From Musicola paradisiaca NCPPB 2511 (GTDB lineage Bacteria > Pseudomonadota > Gammaproteobacteria > Enterobacterales > Enterobacteriaceae): a stretch of DNA of 64,000 nt. The stretch is from NCBI RefSeq assembly GCF_000400505.1, contig NZ_CM001857.1, positions 717,032 through 781,031 on the forward strand. The letters are read 5' to 3'. The notes beneath the pieces are model-generated. The model searched no databases. It had not been told where the DNA came from and saw only the letters and a program-made list of their open reading frames with translations. Of this stretch, positions 52,104-60,719 are shown in pieces (the first letter of the stretch is position 1; each line of letters opens with the position of its first letter). Both the position numbers and the translations under genes were made by a program.

Positions 52104-53076
52104 GATAATTGCGGTAACAATGGGAGACCCGGCAGGTATCGGCCCGGAAATTATCATCAAATCGCTGGCGGAAGGCGAACTTTCCGGCGCGCCGGTGGTG
52201 GTGGTGGGATGCGTGCAGACGCTGCGCCGCATTCTGGCGCTCGGCGTCGTGCCGCAGGTGGAGCTGAACGAAATTGCCAACCCGGCGCAGGCGCGCTTCG
52301 CCCCCGGCGTCGTCAATGTCATTGATGAACCTCTGGCGGATCCGGCCGGGCTTGAGCCGGGAAGAGTACAGGCCCAGGCGGGCGATTTAGCTTACCGCTG
52401 CGTGAAACGCGCCACCGAACTGGCGATGGCGGGTGAAGTACACGCGATTGCCACTGCGCCGCTGAACAAGGAAGCGCTGCATTCCGCCGGGCATCTCTAT
52501 CCCGGTCATACTGAATTGCTGGCGAAGCTGACCAACAGCCGCGATTATGCCATGGTGCTGTATACCGATCGGCTGAAGGTGATCCATGTGACGACACACA
52601 TCGCATTGCGCAAATTCCTGGATACGCTGAATCGCGAGCGCGTGGAAACCGTCATCGGTATGGCGGATACCTTCCTCAAACGTGTGGGCTATGACAAACC
52701 GCGTATCGCTGTCGCCGGGGTCAACCCGCATGCCGGGGAAAACGGCCTGTTCGGCGACGAGGAGATCAATATCGTGTCGCCGTCCATCGAGGCGATGAAG
52801 GCCAAAGGTCTGGATGTGTATGGCCCCTGCCCGCCGGATACCGTATATCTGCAGGCGTATGAAGGCCAGTACGATATGGTGGTGGCGATGTATCACGATC
52901 AGGGCCACATTCCGCTGAAACTGCTTGGTTTCTACGATGGTGTTAATATTACTGCGGGTTTGCCGTTCATCCGGACATCAGCGGATCACGGTACGGCGTT
53001 CGACATCGCCTGGACGGGCAAGGCGAAGGCCGAAAGTATGGCGGTTTCGATCAAACTGGCGACCCAGCTGGCCTGA
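52096..53076 (+). CDS. pdxA2: PdxA2, probable D-threonate 4-phosphate dehydrogenase
   Basis: A 326-residue member of the PdxA family. Metal-binding histidines lie in [23 protein letters not shown] and [11 protein letters not shown]. The PdxA2 branch oxidises D-threonate 4-phosphate, which decarboxylates to dihydroxyacetone phosphate. The start is GTG at 52096 with a strong GAGGAGAAG site, overlapping the kinase by eight bases. Its location, not in a pdxA-ksgA cluster, speaks against a role in vitamin B6 synthesis. Confidence 0.88.
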   Translation: MSKIIAVTMGDPAGIGPEIIIKSLAEGELSGAPVVVVGCVQTLRRILALGVVPQVELNEIANPAQARFAPGVVNVIDEPLADPAGLEPGRVQAQAGDLAYRCVKRATELAMAGEVHAIATAPLNKEALHSAGHLYPGHTELLAKLTNSRDYAMVLYTDRLKVIHVTTHIALRKFLDTLNRERVETVIGMADTFLKRVGYDKPRIAVAGVNPHAGENGLFGDEEINIVSPSIEAMKAKGLDVYGPCPPDTVYLQAYEGQYDMVVAMYHDQGHIPLKLLGFYDGVNITAGLPFIRTSADHGTAFDIAWTGKAKAESMAVSIKLATQLA

Positions 53077-53124
53077 TAGAATCGGCTGAGGGTAAAACAT
53101 ACGGATATCATTGTGGGGGAAACA

Positions 53125-53922
53125 TTGAGTGACGCATTACGCATAAGCGGAGAAAAAATAAAGGGACAAAGCCGTCTCGACCAGATTATGGATTACCTCA
53201 AAGGCCATAATCTGGTGACGGTGGATGAACTTGTGGCCGTCATTGATGCTTCCCCGGCGACGATTCGCCGTGATTTGATCAAACTGGATGAGCAGGGCGT
53301 CATCAGCCGTTCGCACGGCGGCGTGACGCTCAATCGCTTCATCCCGTCGCAGCCCACCACCAACGAAAAGATGCAGCGCAATTTGCTGGAAAAGCAGGCG
53401 ATCGCCCGTCAGGCGGCGACGCTGGTGCAGCCGGGCAGCGCGGTGGTGCTGGACGCCGGCACCACCATGATGGAGCTGGCGCGCAACCTGACCCATCTGC
53501 CGCTGCGCGTCATCACCGCTGATTTACAGATTGCGCTGTTTCTTTCCGAATTCAAGCAGATAGAAGTCACCATCATCGGTGGACGTATCGACGATAGCAG
53601 CCAGTCGTGCATCGGCGAGCACGGCCGTCGGCTGTTGCGCAGCGTCTATCCGGATATCGCGTTCATCAGCTGCAACTCGTGGAGTCTGGAGAAAGGCATC
53701 ACCACGCCGACGGAAGAGAAAGCCGGGATCAAGCAGGATTTGGGGGTGAATGCCAGCCGCCGGGTGCTGCTGGCGGACAGCAGCAAGTACGGCGCGTATT
53801 CGCTGTTTTGCGTGTCGCCGTTGACGGCGTTGACTGATGTGATTACCGATGGCGAACTGGCGCCGGAGATCCAGCGGCAATTGCAAGGGCAGCCGTTCCG
53901 GTTGCATCTGGTGACGGTGTAG
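53125..53922 (+). CDS. DeoR-family transcriptional repressor
   Basis: A 265-residue regulator. The winged helix ([50 protein letters not shown]) is at the N-terminus and the DeoR C-terminal sensor domain follows ([33 protein letters not shown]). This family senses phosphorylated sugars. A TTG at 53125 with GGGGGA just upstream is preferred; the in-frame GTG at 53113 is possible. It is third in the kinase operon and probably controls both arms of the locus. Confidence 0.88.
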   Translation: MSDALRISGEKIKGQSRLDQIMDYLKGHNLVTVDELVAVIDASPATIRRDLIKLDEQGVISRSHGGVTLNRFIPSQPTTNEKMQRNLLEKQAIARQAATLVQPGSAVVLDAGTTMMELARNLTHLPLRVITADLQIALFLSEFKQIEVTIIGGRIDDSSQSCIGEHGRRLLRSVYPDIAFISCNSWSLEKGITTPTEEKAGIKQDLGVNASRRVLLADSSKYGAYSLFCVSPLTALTDVITDGELAPEIQRQLQGQPFRLHLVTV

Positions 53923-54017
53923 CCGGACGAAATCGTCCGAATACGTTGTATTTTCCCTTGCCGAATCACTCGGCCCTCGAATAACACCGCCCCGTCATGC
54001 GTGTATGGCAGGGCGTC

Positions 54018-55001
54018 TCAATATGGACGGCACGTAAGCCGGTAATCGATCGTCAGCGGCTGCTCCGGCGTCAACGCCAGCGCGGTGGCATAACCGGACT
54101 GGCTGATGGCGTTGTCCCGCAGACACGCCGGCCCGAGATCCCATGCCGAACAAACGGGCTCGACCCCCAGGCAATAATTCTTTCCTGACCAGGGCGCTTG
54201 TCGCCTGCCGCCGTTACTGATCCACAACAGACAGTGCGGCAGTATCGTCGTGTCCCAATGTAATGACAGCACCAGTCGCCGCTGCGGGTAAGTCAGTTCG
54301 ATGCCGGCGACCGGCGACATCACCTGTAGGATCTCCTCCGTGGCGAACGGCAGCGGCAGTCGGCTGAGATCCAGCGTCGCGCCATCGGCGGCCGGGGCCA
54401 GGCGCAAGTCATCAAAGACGGCGCCGGGCTGAAGACGGCTGACGCCCGGTTCGGCTGGCTGTGGGTAGGCCCGCATGTGTAATGCATTGTCGGCGGATAA
54501 CACCAATTCCCCGGCATCCCCCCCGATGGGAAACACCGGGTGCAGCCCGACGGGCAACCGACAGGGCCGCCTGGCCTGTAGCGTCAGAGAAAAATTCACG
54601 TTGCCGTTATCGGCCAGCTGGATAACCCGGCGCAGCGCCGTGAGCGGGTAGTCCGGTGGAAAAACGAAATCGAGTGCGGCGTGGCGGGATGAGCGCCCGG
54701 CGAGCGTCCAGTCACGGTTGGCGGGCAGCCCGTGCGGGATACCCGCCAGGTAGCCGTCGCCGTCTTGCTGCGCATGGCCGAACGGTACGCCGACCCACTC
54801 ACCGCCCAGACGGTGCATCAACGGCGGTTGCCCGGCGCAGGCATCGGCGTCATCGAGCCAGTGGGCGCGGTACAGCAGCGCGGTCGCCTGCGGCGTGCCG
54901 GGGCGGAAGGTCAACGCGGATAGCATACCGCCCGCCAGGCCGATGTCGGCGCTCAGCAAGCCATCATCACTGTGCAACATAAAAGAGGCGTTTGGGCTCA
55001 T
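54018..55001 (-). CDS. Aldose 1-epimerase-like (galactose mutarotase family) protein
   Basis: A 327-residue beta-sandwich protein of the mutarotase-like group. GLHPVFPIGG carries the likely catalytic His, and the late CLGVEPVC carries the Glu. HGLPANRDW is a further family landmark. The ATG at 55001 has AGGA upstream; a TTG 21 bases further is less likely. It is the last gene of a minus-strand cluster with the LacI regulator and ROK kinase, and may anomerise mannose released by the mannosidase. Confidence 0.78.
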   Translation of the reverse strand: MSPNASFMLHSDDGLLSADIGLAGGMLSALTFRPGTPQATALLYRAHWLDDADACAGQPPLMHRLGGEWVGVPFGHAQQDGDGYLAGIPHGLPANRDWTLAGRSSRHAALDFVFPPDYPLTALRRVIQLADNGNVNFSLTLQARRPCRLPVGLHPVFPIGGDAGELVLSADNALHMRAYPQPAEPGVSRLQPGAVFDDLRLAPAADGATLDLSRLPLPFATEEILQVMSPVAGIELTYPQRRLVLSLHWDTTILPHCLLWISNGGRRQAPWSGKNYCLGVEPVCSAWDLGPACLRDNAISQSGYATALALTPEQPLTIDYRLTCRPY

Positions 55002-55084
55002 GGGCGATTCCTGTGTATTCAACGGGTGAATCGACGGGCTGGCGCGTGGGCGGGATAGTGCGGCGGGGCGACCCCGCCATGCCG

Positions 55085-56077
55085 TTAATTCAGCCCTTCT
55101 CCGGCGCTTTGTCGGGCGACCAGCCGCACGGGCAACAGTTGCTGCTCGTCGTCGCGCGCGCCGTCAATCAATAGTTGCAGCCCGGATCGGCCCAGCGAGG
55201 CTTTGTCGATGGCGATGGTGCTCAACGGCGGGTGTGCGACGCTGGCGGTATCGATATCGTCGAAACCGACGATGGCGATCTCCTCCGGTACTTTCACCCC
55301 GTGTTGCTGGCAAACGCGGATAGCAATCAGCGCGGCGGAATCATTGTAGGCGAAAATAGCGTCCGGCCGTTGCGGCAGCGCCAGCAACTCTTCCACCGCG
55401 CTGACCAGCGAACTTTCGGTATCCAACAGCGGCGGGGCGATGGCTTCGTATTCCGGCGGCGTCAGCAGTTTGGCTTCATACAGCGCCTGCCGGTATCCCT
55501 TTTCACGCAGACGGATACTGTAATGCGCCAGACTGCTGGCGAGAAACGCGATACGGGTACGCCCCTGAGCGATCAGATGGCGGGTGGCGAGATAACCGCC
55601 TTGCAGATTATCCGGATTAACGCTGGGCAAGCCCGGCGCCCACAGGTCGATCAGCGCCAGCGGCAACTGCATGTTGCGCAGTGCAGCCAGCAGCTCGGGC
55701 TCGAAAAAACCGGCGCACAGCAGCGCATCGGGGTCGTGCAGCCGCACCTGCTCTTCCACTGCGTCCGTCGGGCCGAGCGCCAGAAAGCTGAGCGCGATGC
55801 CGGCGTCGCGACAGGCGTTTTCCACGCCGAGCAACAACGGCGAATAGAAGGTCAGGGCGCTGGAAATATTATGCTGGCGGTGGAGCAGAAACAGCACCCG
55901 GCGCAGCTTGTCGTTGCGCAGACGGGTGAAATCGTAACCCTGTTGGCGGGCGATGGTCAGAATTCGCTGGCGGGTCTCTTCTTTCAACCCCGGCTGACCC
56001 TTTAACGCGCGTGATACCGCCCCGGCGGAAACCCCGGCTTCGGTCGCGATATCTCTGATTCTTATCCGTTTCGTCAT
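55085..56077 (-). CDS. LacI-family transcriptional regulator
   Basis: A 330-residue LacI/GalR regulator. The N-terminal helix-turn-helix RIRDIATEAGVSAGAVSRALKG and hinge are followed by a periplasmic-binding-like sensor domain (GVENACRDAGI, GYLATRHLIAQGRTRIAFLA, PDAIFAYNDSAALIAIRVCQQHGVKVPEEIAIVGFDDID). The start at 56077 (MTKRIRIRD) gives the standard N-terminus. It most likely represses the mannoside locus through the TGTTTACTAAACA-type sites at 57137, 57298 and 60628. Confidence 0.92.
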   Translation of the reverse strand: MTKRIRIRDIATEAGVSAGAVSRALKGQPGLKEETRQRILTIARQQGYDFTRLRNDKLRRVLFLLHRQHNISSALTFYSPLLLGVENACRDAGIALSFLALGPTDAVEEQVRLHDPDALLCAGFFEPELLAALRNMQLPLALIDLWAPGLPSVNPDNLQGGYLATRHLIAQGRTRIAFLASSLAHYSIRLREKGYRQALYEAKLLTPPEYEAIAPPLLDTESSLVSAVEELLALPQRPDAIFAYNDSAALIAIRVCQQHGVKVPEEIAIVGFDDIDTASVAHPPLSTIAIDKASLGRSGLQLLIDGARDDEQQLLPVRLVARQSAGEGLN

Positions 56078-56144
56078 GCGTTTCCTTTGTGTCTGTGTCC
56101 ACAGCGATAAGCCGGAATTCACCTTTCCAAACTGTGCCGACAGC

Positions 56145-57065
56145 CTAGCATAAAGCGCGCGCGGTTGCTCCGGCTCCCAGCCAGGCTGCGCCCCGCACGC
56201 CGCTGCTATCGCCGTGCATGGCGGGCACGATCGGGGTGAAAAAGGTATTGCTGAAGGTATAGCGTCCGATGCGCGCTTCCAGACCCTGATACAGCGGGCG
56301 GCAGTTAGACAGGCCGCCGCCGATGACGAATACGTCCGGGTCGAGCAGATTCACTACCGATGCCAGCGCTCGCGCCAGCTGATCCTGAAACAGGTCGAAG
56401 TATTCCACCGCATGCGGTTCACCGGCTGCCACCGCCGCCATGATATCCATCGCGCTGAGACTGGCGTGATAGCGCTGGTTGTAGCGTTGGGATAGGCCGG
56501 TGCCGGAAATAAAGGATTCGGTGCAGTTGGTTTTGCCGCAGTAGCAAACGACCGATGGCCCATCCTGCTCCGGCGTATAGCGCGGCAACACGTTGTGCCC
56601 CCATTCGCCGGCGCTGCGATTGCGCCCGTCGAGGACCTGCCGGTGGATGGCGATCCCGCCGCCGCAGCCGGTGCCGAGGATGACGCCGAACACGGTATCA
56701 AACCCTTGCCCCGCGCCATCGATGGCTTCCGACAGCGTAAAACAGTTGGCATCGTTGCTGATGGCGATGGGTTGAGCGGCAAATTCCACCAGCATCGCAT
56801 GCAGCGGCTGCTGGTTAATCGCCAGAATATTGGAGTTCTTGATCAGCCCGTTACTGACTTCCACGGTGCCGGGTAAGCCGATGCCGATGCTGACGGGGCC
56901 GATATCCTGACGAGCCTGGGCGATGACGTCGCACAACTGGCGGAAAAAGATCGGGTAACTGCTTTTCTCCGTAGCGTAGCGCTGGCGGTAGACGATATCT
57001 CCCTGCTGATCCAGCGCAACGGCTTCGATTTTCGTACCACCGATATCTATACCCAGACTTAACAT
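56145..57065 (-). CDS. ROK-family sugar kinase, Mak-like (probable mannokinase/fructokinase)
   Basis: A 306-residue ROK kinase. It has the ATP loop GIDIGGTKIEAV at the N-terminus, the sugar-binding NDANCFTLSEA, GTGCGGGI, GEWGHN and the zinc motif CYCGKTNCTESFISGTG. The closest E. coli counterpart by motif is Mak (YajF), a manno(fructo)kinase of 302 residues, including GDSSGVRGAAWL at the end. It is divergent from the alpha-mannosidase, so phosphorylating released mannose is the likely role. The upstream perfect operator TGTTTACTAAACA lies 72 bases before the ATG. Confidence 0.88.
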   Translation of the reverse strand: MLSLGIDIGGTKIEAVALDQQGDIVYRQRYATEKSSYPIFFRQLCDVIAQARQDIGPVSIGIGLPGTVEVSNGLIKNSNILAINQQPLHAMLVEFAAQPIAISNDANCFTLSEAIDGAGQGFDTVFGVILGTGCGGGIAIHRQVLDGRNRSAGEWGHNVLPRYTPEQDGPSVVCYCGKTNCTESFISGTGLSQRYNQRYHASLSAMDIMAAVAAGEPHAVEYFDLFQDQLARALASVVNLLDPDVFVIGGGLSNCRPLYQGLEARIGRYTFSNTFFTPIVPAMHGDSSGVRGAAWLGAGATARALC

Positions 57066-57136
57066 GTTGATTACTCCTGCACCGAACTGGCAGACAAGGT
57101 TCCATCGATAAAACACCCGCGCAGTGTACTGCCATA

Positions 57137-57149
57137 TGTTTACTAAACA
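57137..57149. promoter_or_regulatory. LacI-type operator upstream of the ROK kinase gene
   Basis: TGTTTACTAAACA is a perfect palindrome around a central base. Similar sequences occur in front of the mannosidase and the binding-protein genes. Likely target of the LacI regulator encoded at 55085-56077. Confidence 0.68.
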
Positions 57150-57256
57150 CAATGGCGTTATTTCTCTTCCATGAAAGTAGGGTTTTTATTAAAATTCATA
57201 TTTATCAAATAGATAATTTTTATTGGTTTGATGGGGAGGAAAAAATATACCGCGAA

Positions 57257-57272
57257 TGTGAAGCGTCTCACG
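57257..57272. promoter_or_regulatory. Putative CRP site upstream of the mannosidase gene
   Basis: TGTGAAGCGTCTCACG matches TGTGA-N6-TCACA at 9 of 10 core bases. It is centred about 70 bases before the predicted mannosidase transcription start, consistent with class I CRP activation. Confidence 0.65.
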
Positions 57273-57297
57273 GAAATGAAAGACGGGAAAATCACTT

Positions 57298-57310
57298 TAT
57301 TTACTAAACA
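57298..57310. promoter_or_regulatory. LacI-type operator upstream of the mannosidase gene
   Basis: TATTTACTAAACA differs from the palindrome at 57137 by one base and overlaps the proposed -35 of the mannosidase promoter. Confidence 0.62.
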
Positions 57311-57399
57311 TTTTTGCGGTGCTATTAAATGAGCACCCCACCGCCTGAAGGTGATGCGGTGCAGCCCTTTCCCTGTCAGATCAGAAGAGTGAAGATGCG

Positions 57400-60300
57400 A
57401 TGTTTTTTACCGAAGAGAAACTGAGTCAGCGTCTGGATGAGGTCGCCCAGTATCGGTGGCGCGAAGCTATCGAGGTTGAACTGGCGGACATCTGTTTTGA
57501 CCGCGAGGGAGAGAACGGCACGCCGCCGCCGCCCGACGCGGCCGACTGGCAGCCGTGTCAACGTGGCTTTCAGTGGCGGGAAAAGGATATCTATGTCTGG
57601 CTGCGCCTGCGTATTGCGTTGCCCGCGCACTGGGCGACGGAAATCATCGCGGCACGGTTCGATTTCAGTCTTGGCGTACAGCGCCGCGATTTTGAAGCGT
57701 TGCTCTATCTGAATGGCGAACCCTGGCAAGGGCTGGATCAGAATCATGTCGAAACGGTGATCCCGTCGGCGCTGGCAGGGCAGACTATCGAATGCTGTTG
57801 CCGGGTCTGGTCGGGCATTCTTGAAGGCAAGGTGCGTAAACATTTTCAGGCGTTTCACGTCGGTAACGGTTTTGAGCGGGTCAGCATCGCGGTGCGCGAC
57901 GAGGCGGCGACCAACCTGTTCTATACCACCGAGGCGATTCTGCAATCCCTGGCGGTATTGCCGGAAAACGATCCGCATCGCGTGCTGCTGCTTGCCGCCG
58001 CCGACCGCGCCTATAACCTGATCGACTGGCGCGAGCCCGGTAGCGCGGAGTGCTATCACTCGCTGGCGCAAGCCGCCGCCAGTCTGGAGCGGGAATACCC
58101 GCGCAGCGGCGGCGTGCAGCCGGTCACGGTGCATTGCGTCGGGCATACGCATATCGACGTCGCCTTCCTCTGGCAGCTTAAACACACGCGGGAAAAATGC
58201 GCCCGTTCGTTCTCCACGGTGCTGCGGTTGATGGAGCGTTACCCGGAATATGTCTTTTTCCAGTCGCAGCCCCAGCTTTACGACTACCTGAAGCAGGACT
58301 ACCCGGCGATTTACCGGCAAATTAAACAGCGTATTGCCGAAGGGCGCTGGGAAGTGGACGGCGCCATGTGGGTGGAGGCGGATTGCAATCTGCCCTCCGG
58401 CGAATCCTTCGTGCGCCAGATTCTGCTCGGCACCCGCTTCATGCAACAAGAGTTCGGCGTGACGCCGCGCTGCCTGTGGCTGCCGGATGTCTTCGGCTAC
58501 TCCTGGGCGTTGCCGCAGATCCTGCGCAAAAGCGGCATCCGCTATTTCATGACCACCAAAATCAGCTGGAACGAATTCAACCAGATGCCGCACGACACCT
58601 TCACCTGGCGCGGCATCGACGGCAGCGAAGTGTTGGCGCACTTCATCACCACGCCGGAAGAGGGACATCCGCGCTACACCTATAACGGCATGGTCAACGC
58701 CATGTCGGTGCAGGGGCTGTGGGATAACTACAAAGACAAGCCGCTGAATCAGGAACTGATGCTGGCTTACGGTTACGGCGACGGCGGCGGCGGCCCGACG
58801 GAAGAGATGCTGGAGCTGCTGCGGCGTTTTGAAAAAGTGCCGGCGCTGCCGAATATCCGCCATGGCCGGGTAGACGACTACTTCACCCGTCTGGAACAGC
58901 GGCTGGCGGACAGCGATGCCTGGCAGCACGTTTGGGACGGCGAACTCTATTTCGAAAGCCATCGCGGCACCTACACCAGCCAGGCGCAGGTGAAAAAGGC
59001 CAACCGCCGCGGCGAGCTGACCTATCGCCGGCTGGAGTGGTTGCATGCCCAGGCGGCGGTCAGTCACGCCGACTGGCCTGCTTATCCGCAGGTTACGTTG
59101 AACGCCGGCTGGCAAATCCTGCTGCGCAATCAGTTCCACGACATCATCCCCGGCTCCTCGATCGCCGAGGTCTACCGTGATGCCGCCGACGGGTACCGGC
59201 AGGCGGAACAGCTGGCCGACGAGATGCTGGCGCAGTGTCAGCCGCGGTTGCTGTCGGCCCGCGCTGATGCGGTCAGCGTACTGAACAGCGCCGCCTGGCC
59301 GCGCAGCGATCTGGCGTTTATCGCCGGCGACGGCGCGGGGGGCTGGATGCAGGCGGACGGACAACCGTTGGCGTCGCAGGCGGTGGCGGGCGGCTGGCTG
59401 GTGGCGCTGCGGGAGATTCCCGCGTTGTCCGGCGTCGCGCTGTATCGCCGCGCTGAGCAAGAGGCGGGAGATTTACCGTTTAGTGTCGGCGAGCGGCAGG
59501 TGGAAACCCCGTTCTATCAGATTAGCTGGAACGAACACGGCCAACTGACCCGTATTTTTGACCGGCAGCACCAGCGGGACGTATTGGCGGATTGCGGCAA
59601 CGTGTTGACGGTTTATGAAGATAAACCGCTGAAGTACGACGCCTGGGATATCGAGATTTTCTATATCCAGAAACAGCGTCCGGTCACTGAGTTGCTGTCG
59701 GCCACGGTGCGCGAGCAGGGTGAGTTGTGTTGCAGCATCGAATTCGTCTGGCGTTATCACCACAGTCGTATCGTGCAGCAGATGCGGTTGTACCGCGACA
59801 GCCGCCGTATCGATTTCCACACTCAGGTGGATTGGCAGGACTATAACCAGTTGCTTAAGGTCGGTTTCCCGGTGGCCGTCCGCGCCACCGAAGCCACCTA
59901 CGACATTCAGTTCGGCAACGTCAAACGCCCCACCACCTGGAATACCAGTTGGGACTATGCCCGTTTCGAAAGCGTGGCGCACCAGTGGGCGGATCTGTCC
60001 GAATACGGTTATGGCGTCAGTTTACTGAACGATTGCAAGTACGGGCACGCCATCCGCGACAACCTGATGCAACTGACGCTGATTAAATCGGCGGTGAGTC
60101 CGGATGCCCACGCCGATCGCGGCCAGCATGAATTTACCTACTCGTTGTTGCCCCACGCCGGAGACTGGCGCGAGGCAGGGACGGCGCAGCAGGCGTTTTT
60201 CCTGAACGAACCGTTGTTGCCGCTGCCGGGCGAGTGGTTGCCGGAGGCGCCGCTGGTGGCGTTCGATCATCCGTACATCCAGCTCGACGCGCTGAAAAAA

Positions 60301-60513
60301 GCCGAAGACGGCAACTGGCTGGTGGTTCGGCTGCACGAGTTCGCGGGCGGGCGTCAGAACGTCGTGCTGCGCTGCGCCCGTCCGGTGCGCTGGTGGGCGG
60401 AGAGCGATTTGCTGGAAAATTTGTCCGCTAAACAGATGGATGCGGGGCAAACATTGGAACTGCACTTTGCGCCCTATGAAATCAAGACGTTGGTACTGTG
60501 TCTGGCGGACTGA
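57400..60513 (+). CDS. Glycoside hydrolase family 38 alpha-mannosidase
   Basis: A 1037-residue GH38 enzyme without a signal peptide, so cytoplasmic. The N-terminal beta domain is followed by the catalytic domain: HCVGHTHIDVAFLW with zinc ligands His251 and Asp253, and WLPDVFGYSWALPQ with nucleophile Asp363. LAYGYGDGGGGPTEEM lies near residue 460. The middle three-helix domain (RNQFHDIIPGSSIAEVY) and a large C-terminal beta domain follow. It removes alpha-linked mannose from imported oligosaccharides. It is divergent from the ROK kinase and upstream of an ABC importer. Confidence 0.92.
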   Translation: MFFTEEKLSQRLDEVAQYRWREAIEVELADICFDREGENGTPPPPDAADWQPCQRGFQWREKDIYVWLRLRIALPAHWATEIIAARFDFSLGVQRRDFEALLYLNGEPWQGLDQNHVETVIPSALAGQTIECCCRVWSGILEGKVRKHFQAFHVGNGFERVSIAVRDEAATNLFYTTEAILQSLAVLPENDPHRVLLLAAADRAYNLIDWREPGSAECYHSLAQAAASLEREYPRSGGVQPVTVHCVGHTHIDVAFLWQLKHTREKCARSFSTVLRLMERYPEYVFFQSQPQLYDYLKQDYPAIYRQIKQRIAEGRWEVDGAMWVEADCNLPSGESFVRQILLGTRFMQQEFGVTPRCLWLPDVFGYSWALPQILRKSGIRYFMTTKISWNEFNQMPHDTFTWRGIDGSEVLAHFITTPEEGHPRYTYNGMVNAMSVQGLWDNYKDKPLNQELMLAYGYGDGGGGPTEEMLELLRRFEKVPALPNIRHGRVDDYFTRLEQRLADSDAWQHVWDGELYFESHRGTYTSQAQVKKANRRGELTYRRLEWLHAQAAVSHADWPAYPQVTLNAGWQILLRNQFHDIIPGSSIAEVYRDAADGYRQAEQLADEMLAQCQPRLLSARADAVSVLNSAAWPRSDLAFIAGDGAGGWMQADGQPLASQAVAGGWLVALREIPALSGVALYRRAEQEAGDLPFSVGERQVETPFYQISWNEHGQLTRIFDRQHQRDVLADCGNVLTVYEDKPLKYDAWDIEIFYIQKQRPVTELLSATVREQGELCCSIEFVWRYHHSRIVQQMRLYRDSRRIDFHTQVDWQDYNQLLKVGFPVAVRATEATYDIQFGNVKRPTTWNTSWDYARFESVAHQWADLSEYGYGVSLLNDCKYGHAIRDNLMQLTLIKSAVSPDAHADRGQHEFTYSLLPHAGDWREAGTAQQAFFLNEPLLPLPGEWLPEAPLVAFDHPYIQLDALKKAEDGNWLVVRLHEFAGGRQNVVLRCARPVRWWAESDLLENLSAKQMDAGQTLELHFAPYEIKTLVLCLAD

Positions 60514-60608
60514 ACGCCGTCGGATCAGGCATTGAACCGGGACGCGCTGTGATTTTGGTCGATCCTGGTCACAGAACCTGCGGTGGCCGATTTACTGTCT
60601 CTTGATTT

Positions 60609-60640
60609 TGTTTACTATAAATATCGTTGTTTAGTAATCA
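60609..60640. promoter_or_regulatory. Pair of LacI-type operators upstream of the ABC transporter genes
   Basis: TGTTTACTATAAA (60609-60621, 11 of 13 to the palindrome) and TGTTTAGTAATCA (60628-60640, 12 of 13) lie 80-110 bases before the binding-protein start. A TATAAA hexamer at 60616-60621 overlaps the first. Confidence 0.55.
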
Positions 60641-60719
60641 ATTTAAAACTTAAGTACCACCCACAATATCCTTTCATGCGACGGCACCAGGGCCGCCGGG
60701 AAACGAGGAATAAACAACA

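Larger units (their letters stand above)
57066..57399. other. Divergent control region between ROK kinase and mannosidase
   Basis: About 330 bases without a gene. It contains two LacI-type operator candidates (57137-57149 and 57298-57310), a CRP-like site (57257-57272) and a probable mannosidase promoter (-35 TTTACT at 57300-57305, -10 TATTAA at 57323-57328, spacing 17). The second operator covers the -35. Confidence 0.65.

Noticed and set aside
52096-53076. PdxA of vitamin B6 synthesis
   Set aside because: The gene overlaps a DUF1537 kinase and is followed by a DeoR regulator, which is the PdxA2 (threonate phosphate) context.
57376-59460. A 694-codon open frame antisense to the GH38 mannosidase
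   Set aside because: It lies entirely opposite a well-supported enzyme, resembles no known family and is explained by high GC content.
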